In this document: positions 25,053-32,865 of the stretch, in pieces
Numbering within the stretch: the stretch's first letter is position 1
Layout of the letters: each line of letters begins with the position of its first letter
Origin: Amazonocrinis nigriterrae CENA67
GTDB taxonomy: Bacteria; Cyanobacteriota; Cyanobacteriia; Cyanobacteriales; Nostocaceae
Direction of reading: 5' to 3'
NCBI RefSeq assembly: GCF_016056305.1
Contig: NZ_JAECZC010000065.1
Location: forward strand, 1-36,100
Length of the DNA stretch: 36,100 bases
Notes under the pieces: model-generated
The model's input: the letters and a program-made list of their open reading frames with translations, nothing else
Databases searched by the model: none
Told to the model about the DNA's origin: nothing
Program-made: the position numbers and the translations under genes

Positions 25053-25408
25053 AATCTTGACAAAATTTTGTAGCTTTTGCTGTTACTTTCCAAGTCGAAG
25101 ACTATGTAAAAATGTTCCAGATAATTTTCAAAAGTAAAAGGGGCTGGTGATTAGGGACTGATGACTGGGGGCTAGGAAAATCTTTTTGAATACCTAATCT
25201 TTAGTATCTTTATATAGTGGCCACTTTTTTTATTGGCACAACCTAATAACTAAAATTTAATTAGCATCAGGCAATTACATACTTAATTTACTTATCTTTT
25301 CCTGACTGCTCATATAGGTTTAAACAATCGGTTGTAGCAGTTATGGCAACAAGCTTTAGAGGAAATATATAAAGTTAAGTTTTAGCAATTTTCATGGAGA
25401 TTGAATAA
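25053..25408. other. Intergenic region between divergent genes
   Basis: About 355 bp, strongly AT-rich, holding the promoters of the outer-membrane protein gene and the ADP-ribosylglycohydrolase gene. A short run of heptad-like units (GGTGATTAGGGACTGATGAC) lies at about 25145-25166. I see no gene or RNA. Confidence 0.5.
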
Positions 25409-26350
25409 ATGCTAACCGCTGCAAAAACGTTGTCTGGTTTGATGGGTTTATGTGTCGGTGATGCGTTAGGTGTGCCAGTGGAGTTTACTAGCCGCGCTGA
25501 ACGAGTTAAATCTCCGGTGACAAAGATGTTGGGTTATGGCACATGGAATCAACCGCCGGGAACTTGGTCAGATGATAGTTCCTTGACATTTTGCCTAGCA
25601 GAAAGTCTTTGTAGAGGTTATTCACTAGATGCCATAGCTAAGTCGTTCTGGCGCTGGTACAAGGCGGCTTACTGGACTCCCCGTGGCGAAATATTTGGTA
25701 TCGGTGAGAATACTTACGCAGTAATGATGCGCCTCAACCAGGGAGTTTCACCTCTACAAGCAGGGGGAACGAGTGAAATGAGCAATGGCAACGGTTCTTT
25801 GATGAGAATTTTGCCCATGGCTTACTGTCATAAAACCTTAACTTTTAGCGAATTAATTTCGCGGGTGCATGACGTATCTGCCATTACTCATGCTCATCCG
25901 CGATCGCAGATGGCCTGTGGTATTTATACTAGTATCGCTGTTGCTCTGCTGGAAGAATCTAATCCCCAAGCAGCTTATTTGCAAGGGTTAAACAAGATCC
26001 AGGCAATTTATTCTGTGCCAAAATTCGTTTCAGAAACACCGCATTTTGCCAGAGTCTTCAGCGGTGAAATTGCCCAGTTGCCAGTGGAAGCAATTAATTC
26101 TGAGGGCTATGTAATTGATACCCTAGAGGCATCCTTGTGGTGTTTATTAAATAGCTCGTCTTACGCTGAAGCGGTACTGAAAGCTGTAAATTTAGGCGGA
26201 CATACAGACACAACCGCCGCTGTTACTGGTGGGTTAGCCGGAATTTACTACGGCACAGAAGGTATTCCCCAACAATGGATGAATCAAATTGCCCGCAAAC
26301 AAGACATTATTAACTTAGCAAGACGGTTTGCGGCAGCTGTTTACAGTTGA
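25409..26350 (+). CDS. ADP-ribosylglycohydrolase family protein (DraG/ARH-like)
   Basis: A 313-aa all-helical hydrolase that would remove ADP-ribose from proteins or other targets. The N-terminus has GLCVGDALGVPVEF (13-26). The first metal-binding motif is GTWSDDSSLTFCLAES (51-66), with acidic pair D55-D56. The second is GGHTDTTAAVTGGLAG (263-278). In DraG the equivalent of the His265 position is a metal-binding Asp (D-x-D-T), so one ligand appears replaced; the other (D267) and the Thr are kept. GGAG lies about ten bases before the ATG. No DraT or other ADP-ribosyltransferase gene is close, so this is not the classic nitrogenase switch pair. Substrate unknown. Confidence 0.88.
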   Translation: MLTAAKTLSGLMGLCVGDALGVPVEFTSRAERVKSPVTKMLGYGTWNQPPGTWSDDSSLTFCLAESLCRGYSLDAIAKSFWRWYKAAYWTPRGEIFGIGENTYAVMMRLNQGVSPLQAGGTSEMSNGNGSLMRILPMAYCHKTLTFSELISRVHDVSAITHAHPRSQMACGIYTSIAVALLEESNPQAAYLQGLNKIQAIYSVPKFVSETPHFARVFSGEIAQLPVEAINSEGYVIDTLEASLWCLLNSSSYAEAVLKAVNLGGHTDTTAAVTGGLAGIYYGTEGIPQQWMNQIARKQDIINLARRFAAAVYS

Positions 26351-26361
26351 AGTTAGGAGTT

Positions 26362-26435
26362 ATACCAATTTGGATTCTGGATTTTAGATTGCGAAAGGCT
26401 ATTTCATCTGTCGCAATCATTGTTCAAATTGGTAT
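26362..26435. repeat. Cruciform element between convergent genes
   Basis: Perfect outer arms ATACCAATTTG/CAAATTGGTAT enclose a second perfect pair GATTGCGA/TCGCAATC (26387-26394 and 26411-26418). Heptad units of AGTTAGG and its complement flank it outside (26351-26361, 26453-26475). It may serve as a shared terminator; the ends also resemble small dispersed elements of Nostocales. Confidence 0.7.
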
Positions 26436-26473
26436 TAAAAGTGATGAAACTCTCAACTCCTAACTCCCAACTC

Positions 26474-27481
26474 TTAAACTGTAGACAGGGAATAAACCTG
26501 ACCATCAATCAACAGCCTGGTGATGCCCTTAGCTTGGAGATGAGTCCGAGCCTTATGGAGAATTTTACTATCGGGAACTTTAATTACGCGATCGCGCTTG
26601 GTAGAAAAACGCTTTGCTACCCGATGGTTATCAAAAACTGGCAAAGTTCTTTGCTGGGTTTCCAAGCTAGGAATTTGCCCCAAGTCCCCAAAATCCTTGA
26701 GTGGTCGGGTAATTAATTCTGAGGCGCGGTCAATGACCAAATAGCAAGTCTTAGGCAAAGGGGCCGCCGATAATGGCAAGACTTGAACTGGTATTTCACC
26801 TAGTCTTCGTCTTGTAACTAAAGGTCTTGGCTCGTCGAAATAGTCCTCCTCTTCTTCCTCGTCATAGTCTTCGTCTAAATCGTCTAAATCGTCCTCTTCT
26901 AAATCATCTAAATCTTCGGACTCGTCTAGTAAGTCTTCACCTACTAGCATTTGGGCAATGACGGTTGCTTGGGGACGTTCATCCTCCAACATGGGGCTGG
27001 GGATGCTAACTATTTCCTTAGGCGTTTCTTGTGCAATTTCTAATCGCTTGGCTGTTCGCAGCTTTGGTTTTTCCGTTGCTGACGAACGCCGCCGCACCCG
27101 TCTATTCGCAGGGGTTTCCTCTTCAACCTTTTCTGGCTGGGTTTCTTCCTCTACTATTGCCTGCTGTGGCTCAACCTCTGGTAACTTCAAGCGGGGGGGT
27201 TCAATGCTTGCAAGTTCTTTCTCAGGCTTTGGCTGACTCAGCAAAGGTAACTGCTCGTAGTTAACCTGTGCCCTGCCTTCAGGAGTCCTAGCAGCACGTT
27301 TTAAGGAAACGAGGTACTCGTACTCATCTTCTGGTAGGGTGCTTTTGAGCAGACGGCTAATTGTGGAGTTACTCACGTCATAGCGCTCTGCCAAAGTTGA
27401 GGTTGTTTCGGCAGTCTCTCGATATAACTTAAGAATTTCTTGCTTGTCAGAATCTGTTAGTTTTCTCACGGTAGATACCAA
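26474..27481 (-). CDS. HTH protein with acidic linker, function unknown
   Basis: A 335-aa protein in three parts. Residues 8-46 are a helix-turn-helix (LTDSDKQEILKLYRET ... STLAERYDVSNSTISRLLK) much like the HTH of transposases or Hin-type recombinases. Residues 80-240 are a low-complexity linker, first Pro/Glu-rich with a basic patch (RRVRRRSS), then a strongly acidic run at 182-217 (mostly D and E). Residues 243-335 form a compact C-terminal domain (TCYLVIDRASELITRPLKDFGDLG ... ITRLLIDGQVYSL). No transposase catalytic motif is seen. The start is TTG at 27481; a GTG at 27469 is possible; neither has a clear Shine-Dalgarno. It is the last gene of an apparent three-gene operon, nine bp after the membrane protein gene. 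I infer a conserved cyanobacterial DNA-binding protein. Confidence 0.75.
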   Translation of the reverse strand: MVSTVRKLTDSDKQEILKLYRETAETTSTLAERYDVSNSTISRLLKSTLPEDEYEYLVSLKRAARTPEGRAQVNYEQLPLLSQPKPEKELASIEPPRLKLPEVEPQQAIVEEETQPEKVEEETPANRRVRRRSSATEKPKLRTAKRLEIAQETPKEIVSIPSPMLEDERPQATVIAQMLVGEDLLDESEDLDDLEEDDLDDLDEDYDEEEEEDYFDEPRPLVTRRRLGEIPVQVLPLSAAPLPKTCYLVIDRASELITRPLKDFGDLGQIPSLETQQRTLPVFDNHRVAKRFSTKRDRVIKVPDSKILHKARTHLQAKGITRLLIDGQVYSLSTV

Positions 27482-27490
27482 AAAACTTTT

Positions 27491-28474
27491 TTATACTCGT
27501 TTTCGTCCACGCTCCCGCCGAGTTCGGCTCAATGATGCGTCATGTTCTAGAACAGCGCCGATGCCAAATAAAACTCCACTAAATACCCAAAACACTTCTA
27601 GTATGTCTCCACTTTGATAATTGGGCCCTTGGGCATATTTAAACCACATATCTGCAATGTAGAGCGAAAACGCGGCCGCTGCAATCATTCGCCAAGACTG
27701 GGCAACTCGTCCTCCCCAAAAGGCTAGTAGCATTGTGGTAGCAAGGATCAACAGAACTACATCGCTAATTACGTAAAACCAATTTACAATCACGACTAGC
27801 ATTTCTTTTGATGTTCCTTGTTGCATGGAAATCCACCATGCCAACAAACTACCAAATAGCCCAATTGCCAAGACAATTAGCCATTGCCATTTTTCTAGAT
27901 TGATTCGTCTGGAAGTCACAGCTAAAATCATGCCTGCGCCAACGGATAAATAAGTTAGTACAAAAAATACATCGCCGATAGATATGTCCGGTTCTTGTTT
28001 TAAGATGATTTCTGTATAGCCGAAAAATATCCCTCCCAGGAAATAAGACAGCATACCTACACCAATTGCGAGCCAAATATTCCGGCTACTAACAATTTGT
28101 GGGCTACGCCAATTTCTCAAGCATAGAATACCGGCACCCAGATAAGCTAATGCTTCAAAAATATTTGTACCAATCACATACCACTCGGCACGGCTTTCTA
28201 CACCATCTGCTCCTGGAACTTTGGCACCAAACAACAAATAGTATAACAAGGCTAGCACGGCCCAGCCAATGCTGAGCAATACGATATTCTGATTGGTGAA
28301 CAGGGATTTGGAACGGTAGGAATTGTTGTACGAGCTACTCATAGGAATTGACTTGGTAAATGCACTTTGCCTGGTTTTTGATGTGTAGGAATTTGTAGTC
28401 AGCGGTCTATCTGCTATGCACAAATTAATGCTAAGCGCAACTAGCGATAGCCGCATTTTTTCTACAATTTCCAT
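27491..28474 (-). CDS. Multi-pass membrane protein of unknown function
   Basis: A 327-aa membrane protein. From about residue 62 onward there are eight hydrophobic segments (among them NIVLLSIGWAVLALLYYLLF, NIFEALAYLGAGILCL, IWLAIGVGMLSYFLGGIFF, WLIVLAIGLFGSLLAWWI and VLLILATTMLLAF). The tail is basic (RTRRERGRKRV). I do not recognise the family. Two starts are possible: the ATG at 28474, one base after the stop of the preceding gene and so well placed for coupling, or the ATG at 28342 (MSSSYNNSYRSK), which would remove a non-membrane leader of 44 residues. It lies in the middle of the three-gene operon. Confidence 0.7.
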   Translation of the reverse strand: MEIVEKMRLSLVALSINLCIADRPLTTNSYTSKTRQSAFTKSIPMSSSYNNSYRSKSLFTNQNIVLLSIGWAVLALLYYLLFGAKVPGADGVESRAEWYVIGTNIFEALAYLGAGILCLRNWRSPQIVSSRNIWLAIGVGMLSYFLGGIFFGYTEIILKQEPDISIGDVFFVLTYLSVGAGMILAVTSRRINLEKWQWLIVLAIGLFGSLLAWWISMQQGTSKEMLVVIVNWFYVISDVVLLILATTMLLAFWGGRVAQSWRMIAAAAFSLYIADMWFKYAQGPNYQSGDILEVFWVFSGVLFGIGAVLEHDASLSRTRRERGRKRV

Positions 28475-28475
28475 G

Positions 28476-29135
28476 CTATTGCCACAGTTTACTCAGTGAA
28501 GATTGATTTAGCCAAGTCATAAACAGCGATCGCTCTGTTTCGGGCATATCTTTTAACCTATCACTGACTTCATGAGCAAAGTTGGTATTGCCAAAATATG
28601 TTTTCCCTAGTTTGTACAGTTCTTGCAAGAGGCTAATCAGGTGATTTTCTTGCCAAGCAGGAAGTTTATCGGCATCTAGGGGATCTATACTGACCAAGTA
28701 CTTGACTGCTTCAGGGGTTGAACCTTCAGGAAATTGCTGTTGTCGTAATGCTTCTGCAATTTCTTTTTGAAACAATGACGCTTGCCTAGTGCCTAAGAAC
28801 TCTTCAATGTCCATGTAAAGCGCTTGCAGCAGCAAAAGAGTTGCTTGAATTAAAATTTCTTTCCTGCTATGGCTACTTGAGTCACTATCTAGCTGTTCTA
28901 GGCGGACTTTACCCCAAACGCTAAAGCGTTCTGGTTCCTCCAGTAAGACACAGGCTTTACCTCGGTTATCGGTCAACTCTCGCCATAATGATCTAGCTTC
29001 TTCTTCTTTACCAGCTTTGAAGATGCTAATCAAGCGAAAGGTCTGCCCCTGATAATGGAGGATCGGCACTTGCTGATCCCGTTTTGGGTGCTGAATACTC
29101 GATATCTCAACATCCTGCCGTTTGAGAATAAACAT
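28476..29135 (-). CDS. Conserved cyanobacterial hypothetical protein
   Basis: A 219-aa soluble protein beginning MFILKRQDVEISSIQHPKRD. A beta-rich N-terminus (about 10-85, including HYQGQTFRLISIF) is followed by helical segments (EILIQATLLLLQALYMDIEEFL; NHLISLLQELYKLGKTYFG). There is no signal peptide or membrane helix. I think it belongs to a cyanobacteria-restricted family that annotation pipelines name after Nostoc punctiforme (Npun_F0813 family), but that is recall, not a search. It is the first gene of the operon with the membrane protein (TAG-C-ATG junction) and the HTH protein. Function unknown. Confidence 0.7.
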   Translation of the reverse strand: MFILKRQDVEISSIQHPKRDQQVPILHYQGQTFRLISIFKAGKEEEARSLWRELTDNRGKACVLLEEPERFSVWGKVRLEQLDSDSSSHSRKEILIQATLLLLQALYMDIEEFLGTRQASLFQKEIAEALRQQQFPEGSTPEAVKYLVSIDPLDADKLPAWQENHLISLLQELYKLGKTYFGNTNFAHEVSDRLKDMPETERSLFMTWLNQSSLSKLWQ

Positions 29136-29410
29136 GGCACTAGCAACTAACTCCTCACAGGGGCTTTGTGGATATGCGATCTATAATCTGATTTAGCAGT
29201 ATCGCCAAGAGTGCGATTACTTAACGTGTCATCAGGGTAAGCCTAGCGATCGCTCTTCAGCTACCCTATAGTAAGCCACAACACGCAAATAAGCATTCTG
29301 TAAGCACAGAATATAACTAATCAGTAGCCCATCTGCTCGTTTTTAGTGTTAATTGACTAACTAGCGACTAGAATCATAGCCTTGCTTGTGAAAAAACGGC
29401 AATTTTTCCA
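29136..29410. other. Intergenic region
   Basis: Spacer between the divergent operon and the tRNA gene, which together with the promoter stretch exceeds 300 bp. It contains one HIP1 site near 29247; nothing else is recognised. Confidence 0.5.
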
Positions 29411-29439
29411 TTGCTTCTTGGCAAGGAAAACGATATAAT
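29411..29439 (+). promoter_or_regulatory. Promoter of tRNA-Arg
   Basis: A perfect -10 TATAAT at 29434-29439, and TTGCTT at 29411-29416 as a modest -35, 17 bp apart. This predicts a start near 29446, about 30 bp before the tRNA. Confidence 0.5.
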
Positions 29440-29477
29440 TTCATAAATGACTCTCTTAGGAGCCATGGTTTCAGCTT

Positions 29478-29550
29478 GGGCGCGTAGCTCAGTGGATAGA
29501 GCAATTGCCTTCTAAGCAATCGGCCGCAGGTTCGAGTCCTGCCGCGCTCG
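29478..29550 (+). tRNA. tRNA-Arg (anticodon UCU)
   Basis: A complete 73-nt cloverleaf: acceptor GGGCGCG/CGCGCTC (one G-U), D-arm GCTC/GAGC, anticodon stem ATTGC/GCAAT with loop CTTCTAA (anticodon TCT, reads AGA), T-arm GCAGG-TTCGAGT-CCTGC, discriminator G. CCA is not encoded. No intron. A homing-endonuclease-like gene starts 60 bp downstream. Confidence 0.96.
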
Positions 29551-29610
29551 TTTTAAGTTAATACGAACCTTCAAGCGCTGCTATACTCTTATTCAGAGTG
29601 GGCATGAGTT

Positions 29611-30264
29611 GTGCTGCATCATACCAAAAACAAAGGTGATATTGCTGCAACAAAAGCGATCGCTGATTTAACGCTAAAAGGATACTTGATTCTCACACCA
29701 GTTGTTTGTGAGCATTTGCCATTTGATTTTGTTGCCTACAAAGATGATAAATTTTATAAAATACAAGCTAAATATGCAGGAGATAACAGAGTTGTTAATA
29801 GAACTATTTGGGTAGATAAGAATGGTATTCATCAAAAGAAGTACAAAGTAAAAGATTTTGATTTTTATGCTGTTTATCTACCTGATATAGATCAAGTTGT
29901 TTATCCATCGATTAATTTTAGTGGTTGCTACATAACAACTCAAATACCTAATTCAGCTACACCATTTTACTGGTGGGAAGATTTTAGAGAGTTAACAGAA
30001 GAAGCGGCTAAGAGAACTTATAAGGAGTTTGGCGTTGATTTAACAACGAGGAAGGTTGACCCAGAATCTAGAATTAATACTAGAAAAGTAGAAAGACCAT
30101 CAAAAGAAGAATTGGAAAAACTAGTTTGGGAAAAACCGACAGCACAAATTGGGAGAGATTTTGGCGTATCTGACAAAGCTGTAGAAAAGTGGTGTAAAGC
30201 TTATGGGATAGACAAACCACCTAGAGGATATTGGGTGAAAAAAGCCTACCAAAAACTAGAATAA
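29611..30264 (+). CDS. PD-(D/E)XK endonuclease, group I intron-associated type, with C-terminal HTH
   Basis: A 217-aa protein from a GTG at 29611; a stop in frame just upstream (TGA at 29605) fixes the start region, although there is no clear Shine-Dalgarno. It resembles the I-Ssp6803I-type homing endonucleases found in cyanobacterial tRNA introns. The fold signs are HTKNKGDIAATKAIADLTLKGY (4-25), then PFDFVAY with D39, and FYKIQAKY (48-55) as the Q-x-K variant of the active site. Residues about 165-205 form a helix-turn-helix (SKEELEKLVWEKPTAQIGRDFGVSDKAVEKWCKAYG), typical of added DNA-binding modules in homing enzymes. It stands free, not in an intron, between an intact tRNA-Arg and a tRNA-Thr fragment. 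Its target is unknown. Confidence 0.8.
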   Translation: MLHHTKNKGDIAATKAIADLTLKGYLILTPVVCEHLPFDFVAYKDDKFYKIQAKYAGDNRVVNRTIWVDKNGIHQKKYKVKDFDFYAVYLPDIDQVVYPSINFSGCYITTQIPNSATPFYWWEDFRELTEEAAKRTYKEFGVDLTTRKVDPESRINTRKVERPSKEELEKLVWEKPTAQIGRDFGVSDKAVEKWCKAYGIDKPPRGYWVKKAYQKLE

Positions 30265-30330
30265 CAGTTGAATACTAGTAACAATTTTTAGCAAAATTAG
30301 AAATTTTCATAAGGTTTCAATGATATAAAA

Positions 30331-30377
30331 AGCCCGTGACGAGGATTGAACTCGTCACCTCACCCTTACCAAGGGTG
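30331..30377 (-). pseudogene. 3' fragment of tRNA-Thr (anticodon GGU)
   Basis: 47 nt on the minus strand forming the 3' part of a tRNA: anticodon stem CACCC/GGGTG with loop TTGGTAA (anticodon GGT), a 5-nt variable loop, T-arm ACGAG-TTCAATC-CTCGT, then CACGGGC and discriminator T. The 5' acceptor strand expected (GCCCGTG) and a normal D-arm are absent. Such 3' halves are typical scars of integration at tRNA genes. Confidence 0.75.
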
Positions 30378-30617
30378 TAGCCTGACGGCTAGAAACCCAG
30401 CCTGAAAGCACCCTAGCAAGTCCTAACCCAACATTTAGGACAAGTTCAGGACAATGCGGAAAATAGAGCCAATAAATAACAATAGAGTGTACAGCTAAAG
30501 TTTAGTTACGCAGGTAAATGTTACAGATAATGTTAAATTGATAACACAATATAGTATTATAGTAGTCAACATTTGCAAATATTCTCAAAAATAGCTAGAT
30601 TTTATAGGTTTATATAA
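30378..30617. other. Intergenic region beyond the tRNA fragment
   Basis: Together with 30265-30330 this makes a gene-free stretch of about 350 bp around the tRNA fragment. It has small inverted repeats (AGCC/GGCT near 30379-30402; TCCTAA with TTAGGA at 30421-30441) and an AT-rich part before the SemiSWEET gene. No integrase gene is seen. Confidence 0.5.
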
Positions 30618-30872
30618 ATGGATTTTTTAACAGTTCTAGGCTTAGTTGCCGGAACATTAACAACAATCGCCTTCTTACCACAGATGTATAAAACCTGGCA
30701 ATCGAAATCAGCAAAAGACGTTTCTTTCGTGATGCTGATTACTTTTATGAGTGGTCTTTTTTTGTGGTTCATCTATGGAATTTATCTCCAAGCTTTGCCG
30801 ATTATTCTTTCTAATGGAGTGTGCTTATTTTTTAACATGATAATTCTATGGCTTAAAATTAAATATAGATAA
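30618..30872 (+). CDS. SemiSWEET sugar transporter (PQ-loop)
   Basis: An 84-aa membrane protein of three helices, at about residues 4-22, 34-56 and 60-80. The PQ motif is at P21-Q22 in FLPQMYKTWQSKSAKDVSF, a hallmark of SemiSWEETs, which dimerise to form a six-helix facilitator for sugars such as sucrose. Length is standard. The gene ends 2-20 bp before the radical SAM gene (depending on that gene's start), so they are probably co-transcribed, though no functional link is evident. Substrate not determined. Confidence 0.9.
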   Translation: MDFLTVLGLVAGTLTTIAFLPQMYKTWQSKSAKDVSFVMLITFMSGLFLWFIYGIYLQALPIILSNGVCLFFNMIILWLKIKYR

Positions 30873-30892
30873 ACTTGTCTGTAATAAAACCT

Positions 30893-32530
30893 GTGACATC
30901 ATCTGTATTTGCCTCTGAACGCCTCCTATTCACCCCTACCACCCCCAACAACGACGCCATACCACTCATTTTTGCTTTTCCCAATGAGTACAGTGTCGGT
31001 ATCACTAGCCTAGGCTATCAGCTGGTTTGGGCAACTTTGGCAATGCGTGATGATGTGGAGGTGAGTCGCCTATTTACCGATATTCACGAACAATTACCCA
31101 GAAAGCCGGAAATTGTAGGATTTTCTATTTCTTGGGAATTGGATTATGTGAATATTTTAAACTTGCTGGAATCTTTAGAAATTCCCATTCGTGCAACTAA
31201 CCGCGATGATTCTCATCCGATAATTTTTGGTGGAGGCCCTGTTCTCACTGCTAACCCCGAACCATTTGCAGATTTCTTTGATGTAATTTTGCTGGGAGAT
31301 GGTGAAAATCTGCTGGGGAATTTCATTGAAGCCTACAAAGATGTGAGAAATGCTTCAAGACAAACTCAACTAAAAGCACTAGCACAAATACCAGGAATTT
31401 ATGTTCCGAGTTTGTATGAAGTGGAATATCAAGCAATAGATGGTGCAGTCAAGTCAATTAAACCAATTTCACCAGAAATTCCCACTGTCGTGCAAAAGCA
31501 GACTTATCGCGGAAATATTTTATCAGCATCAACTGTAGTGACAGAAAAGGCAGCTTGGGAAAAAATTTACATGGTAGAAGTGGTAAGAAGCTGTCCAGAA
31601 ATGTGCCGCTTTTGTTTGGCGAGTTATCTAACATTGCCTTTTAGAACAGCGAGTTTAGAAAGTTCATTAATTCCAGCCATTGAAAAAGGTTTAAAAGTTA
31701 CAAATCGGCTAGGATTATTGGGAGCTTCAGTAACTCAACATCCAGAATTTGAAGCGTTATTAGATTATATTAGTCAGTCAAAATATGATGATGTGCGCCT
31801 GAGTATTGCCTCAGTGCGAACCAATACAGTTACAGTACAGTTAGCCAAAACATTGGCGCAAAGAGACACGCGATCGCTTACCATTGCCGTAGAAAGTGGT
31901 TCAGAAAAATTGCGCCAAATCATCAACAAAAAATTGCATAATGATGAAATCATTCAAGCAGCAGCAAATGCCAAAGCTGGTGGCTTATCAGGGTTGAAAC
32001 TCTACGGAATGGTCGGAATTCCCGGTGAAGAACCAGAAGATTTAGAGCAAACTGTGGCAATGATGCGTGATGTTAAAAAAGCTGCACCGGGATTACGCTT
32101 AACATTAGGTTGTAGCACCTTTGTCCCCAAGGCACATACACCTTTTCAGTGGTTTGGAGTGAATAAACAAGCAGAAAAGCGGTTGCAATTATTACAAAAA
32201 CAACTCAAACCACTGGGGATAGATTTTCGCCCAGAAAGCTATAATTGGTCAATCATACAAGCTTTGTTATCGAGAGGCGATCGCCGACTCTCCCATCTGC
32301 TTGAACTTACCCGCGACTTTGGCGACTCCTTGGGTAGCTATAAACGTGCTTTTAAGCAACTCAAAGGACAACTCCCCGACTTAGATTTTTATGTCCACGC
32401 CAATTGGTCAACAGAGCAAATTTTACCTTGGAGTCACTTGCAAGGGCCTCTAGCACAGTCTACACTACTAAAGCATTTAACTGATGCTACCAGTCATTTT
32501 CAGAAATCCCCAGAACTACAGCCAATATAG
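30893..32530 (+). CDS. B12-binding-domain radical SAM protein
   Basis: A 545-aa iron-sulfur enzyme candidate from the GTG at 30893 (MTSSVFASERLLFTP). A TTG at 30875 is also in frame and would add six residues. Residues about 25-170 look like a B12-binding-type fold (PNEYSVGITSLGYQLVW; IIFGGGPVLTANPEPFADFFDVILLGDGE). The radical SAM core starts near 220 with the 4Fe-4S motif C234-x3-C238-x2-C241 (CPEMCRFC), followed by TIAVESGSEKLRQIINK and GLKLYGMVGIPGE. The order matches an uncharacterised family present in cyanobacteria and related to the N-terminal part of TIGR03960. The reaction is unknown; methylthiolation or B12-dependent methylation are only possibilities. Translation follows SemiSWEET closely. 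Confidence 0.88.
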   Translation: MTSSVFASERLLFTPTTPNNDAIPLIFAFPNEYSVGITSLGYQLVWATLAMRDDVEVSRLFTDIHEQLPRKPEIVGFSISWELDYVNILNLLESLEIPIRATNRDDSHPIIFGGGPVLTANPEPFADFFDVILLGDGENLLGNFIEAYKDVRNASRQTQLKALAQIPGIYVPSLYEVEYQAIDGAVKSIKPISPEIPTVVQKQTYRGNILSASTVVTEKAAWEKIYMVEVVRSCPEMCRFCLASYLTLPFRTASLESSLIPAIEKGLKVTNRLGLLGASVTQHPEFEALLDYISQSKYDDVRLSIASVRTNTVTVQLAKTLAQRDTRSLTIAVESGSEKLRQIINKKLHNDEIIQAAANAKAGGLSGLKLYGMVGIPGEEPEDLEQTVAMMRDVKKAAPGLRLTLGCSTFVPKAHTPFQWFGVNKQAEKRLQLLQKQLKPLGIDFRPESYNWSIIQALLSRGDRRLSHLLELTRDFGDSLGSYKRAFKQLKGQLPDLDFYVHANWSTEQILPWSHLQGPLAQSTLLKHLTDATSHFQKSPELQPI

Positions 32531-32547
32531 GGGACTGGGGACTATTA

Positions 32548-32636
32548 AGCACATGGGGAGATGAGGGAGATGAGGGAGATAAAGAAAATAACAACTGACA
32601 ACTGACAACTGACAACTGACAACTGACAACTGACAA
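32548..32636. repeat. G-rich and heptad tandem repeats
   Basis: First a G-rich tract of GGGGAGAT/GAGGGAGAT units (32548-32580), then six perfect CTGACAA heptads (32595-32636). This is the same pair of motifs as at 2217-2332, in the reverse-complement sense and order. It lies between the radical SAM and CPXCG genes. Confidence 0.85.
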
Positions 32637-32657
32637 CTAACTCCCTACTCCCTACCT

Positions 32658-32846
32658 ATGCAAACAACAGCTGAGTATTACTGCGCCTATTGCGGTGAAC
32701 CTAACTTAACCTTTATTGATTTGAGTGCTGGTTCACAACAATCTTATGTAGAAGATTGTCAAGTTTGCTGTAACCCAAATATTTTATATGTCCGAGTTGA
32801 TGAAGACACCTTAGATATCGAAATTGATACTGAATACGAAGGCTAA
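32658..32846 (+). CDS. CPXCG-motif cysteine-rich zinc-ribbon protein
   Basis: A 62-aa protein with two Cys pairs, YCAYCGE (C9, C12) and CQVCCNP (C35, C38, C39), that would hold one zinc ion, and an acidic C-terminal half (DEDTLDIEIDTEYEG). This is the layout of the CPXCG family (PF14255 type), found in many bacteria with no known function. Here the first pair reads CAYCG rather than CPYCG. Start: ATG, with the preceding spacer full of repeats and no clear Shine-Dalgarno. The SRPBCC gene follows 19 bp later, so the two may be co-transcribed. Confidence 0.88.
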   Translation: MQTTAEYYCAYCGEPNLTFIDLSAGSQQSYVEDCQVCCNPNILYVRVDEDTLDIEIDTEYEG

Positions 32847-32865
32847 ATTTTAGGTTTTTCTTTCC

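Noticed and set aside
26420-26716. Plus-strand frame overlapping the end of the HTH protein gene
   Set aside because: Antisense to a conserved C-terminal domain and without its own signals.
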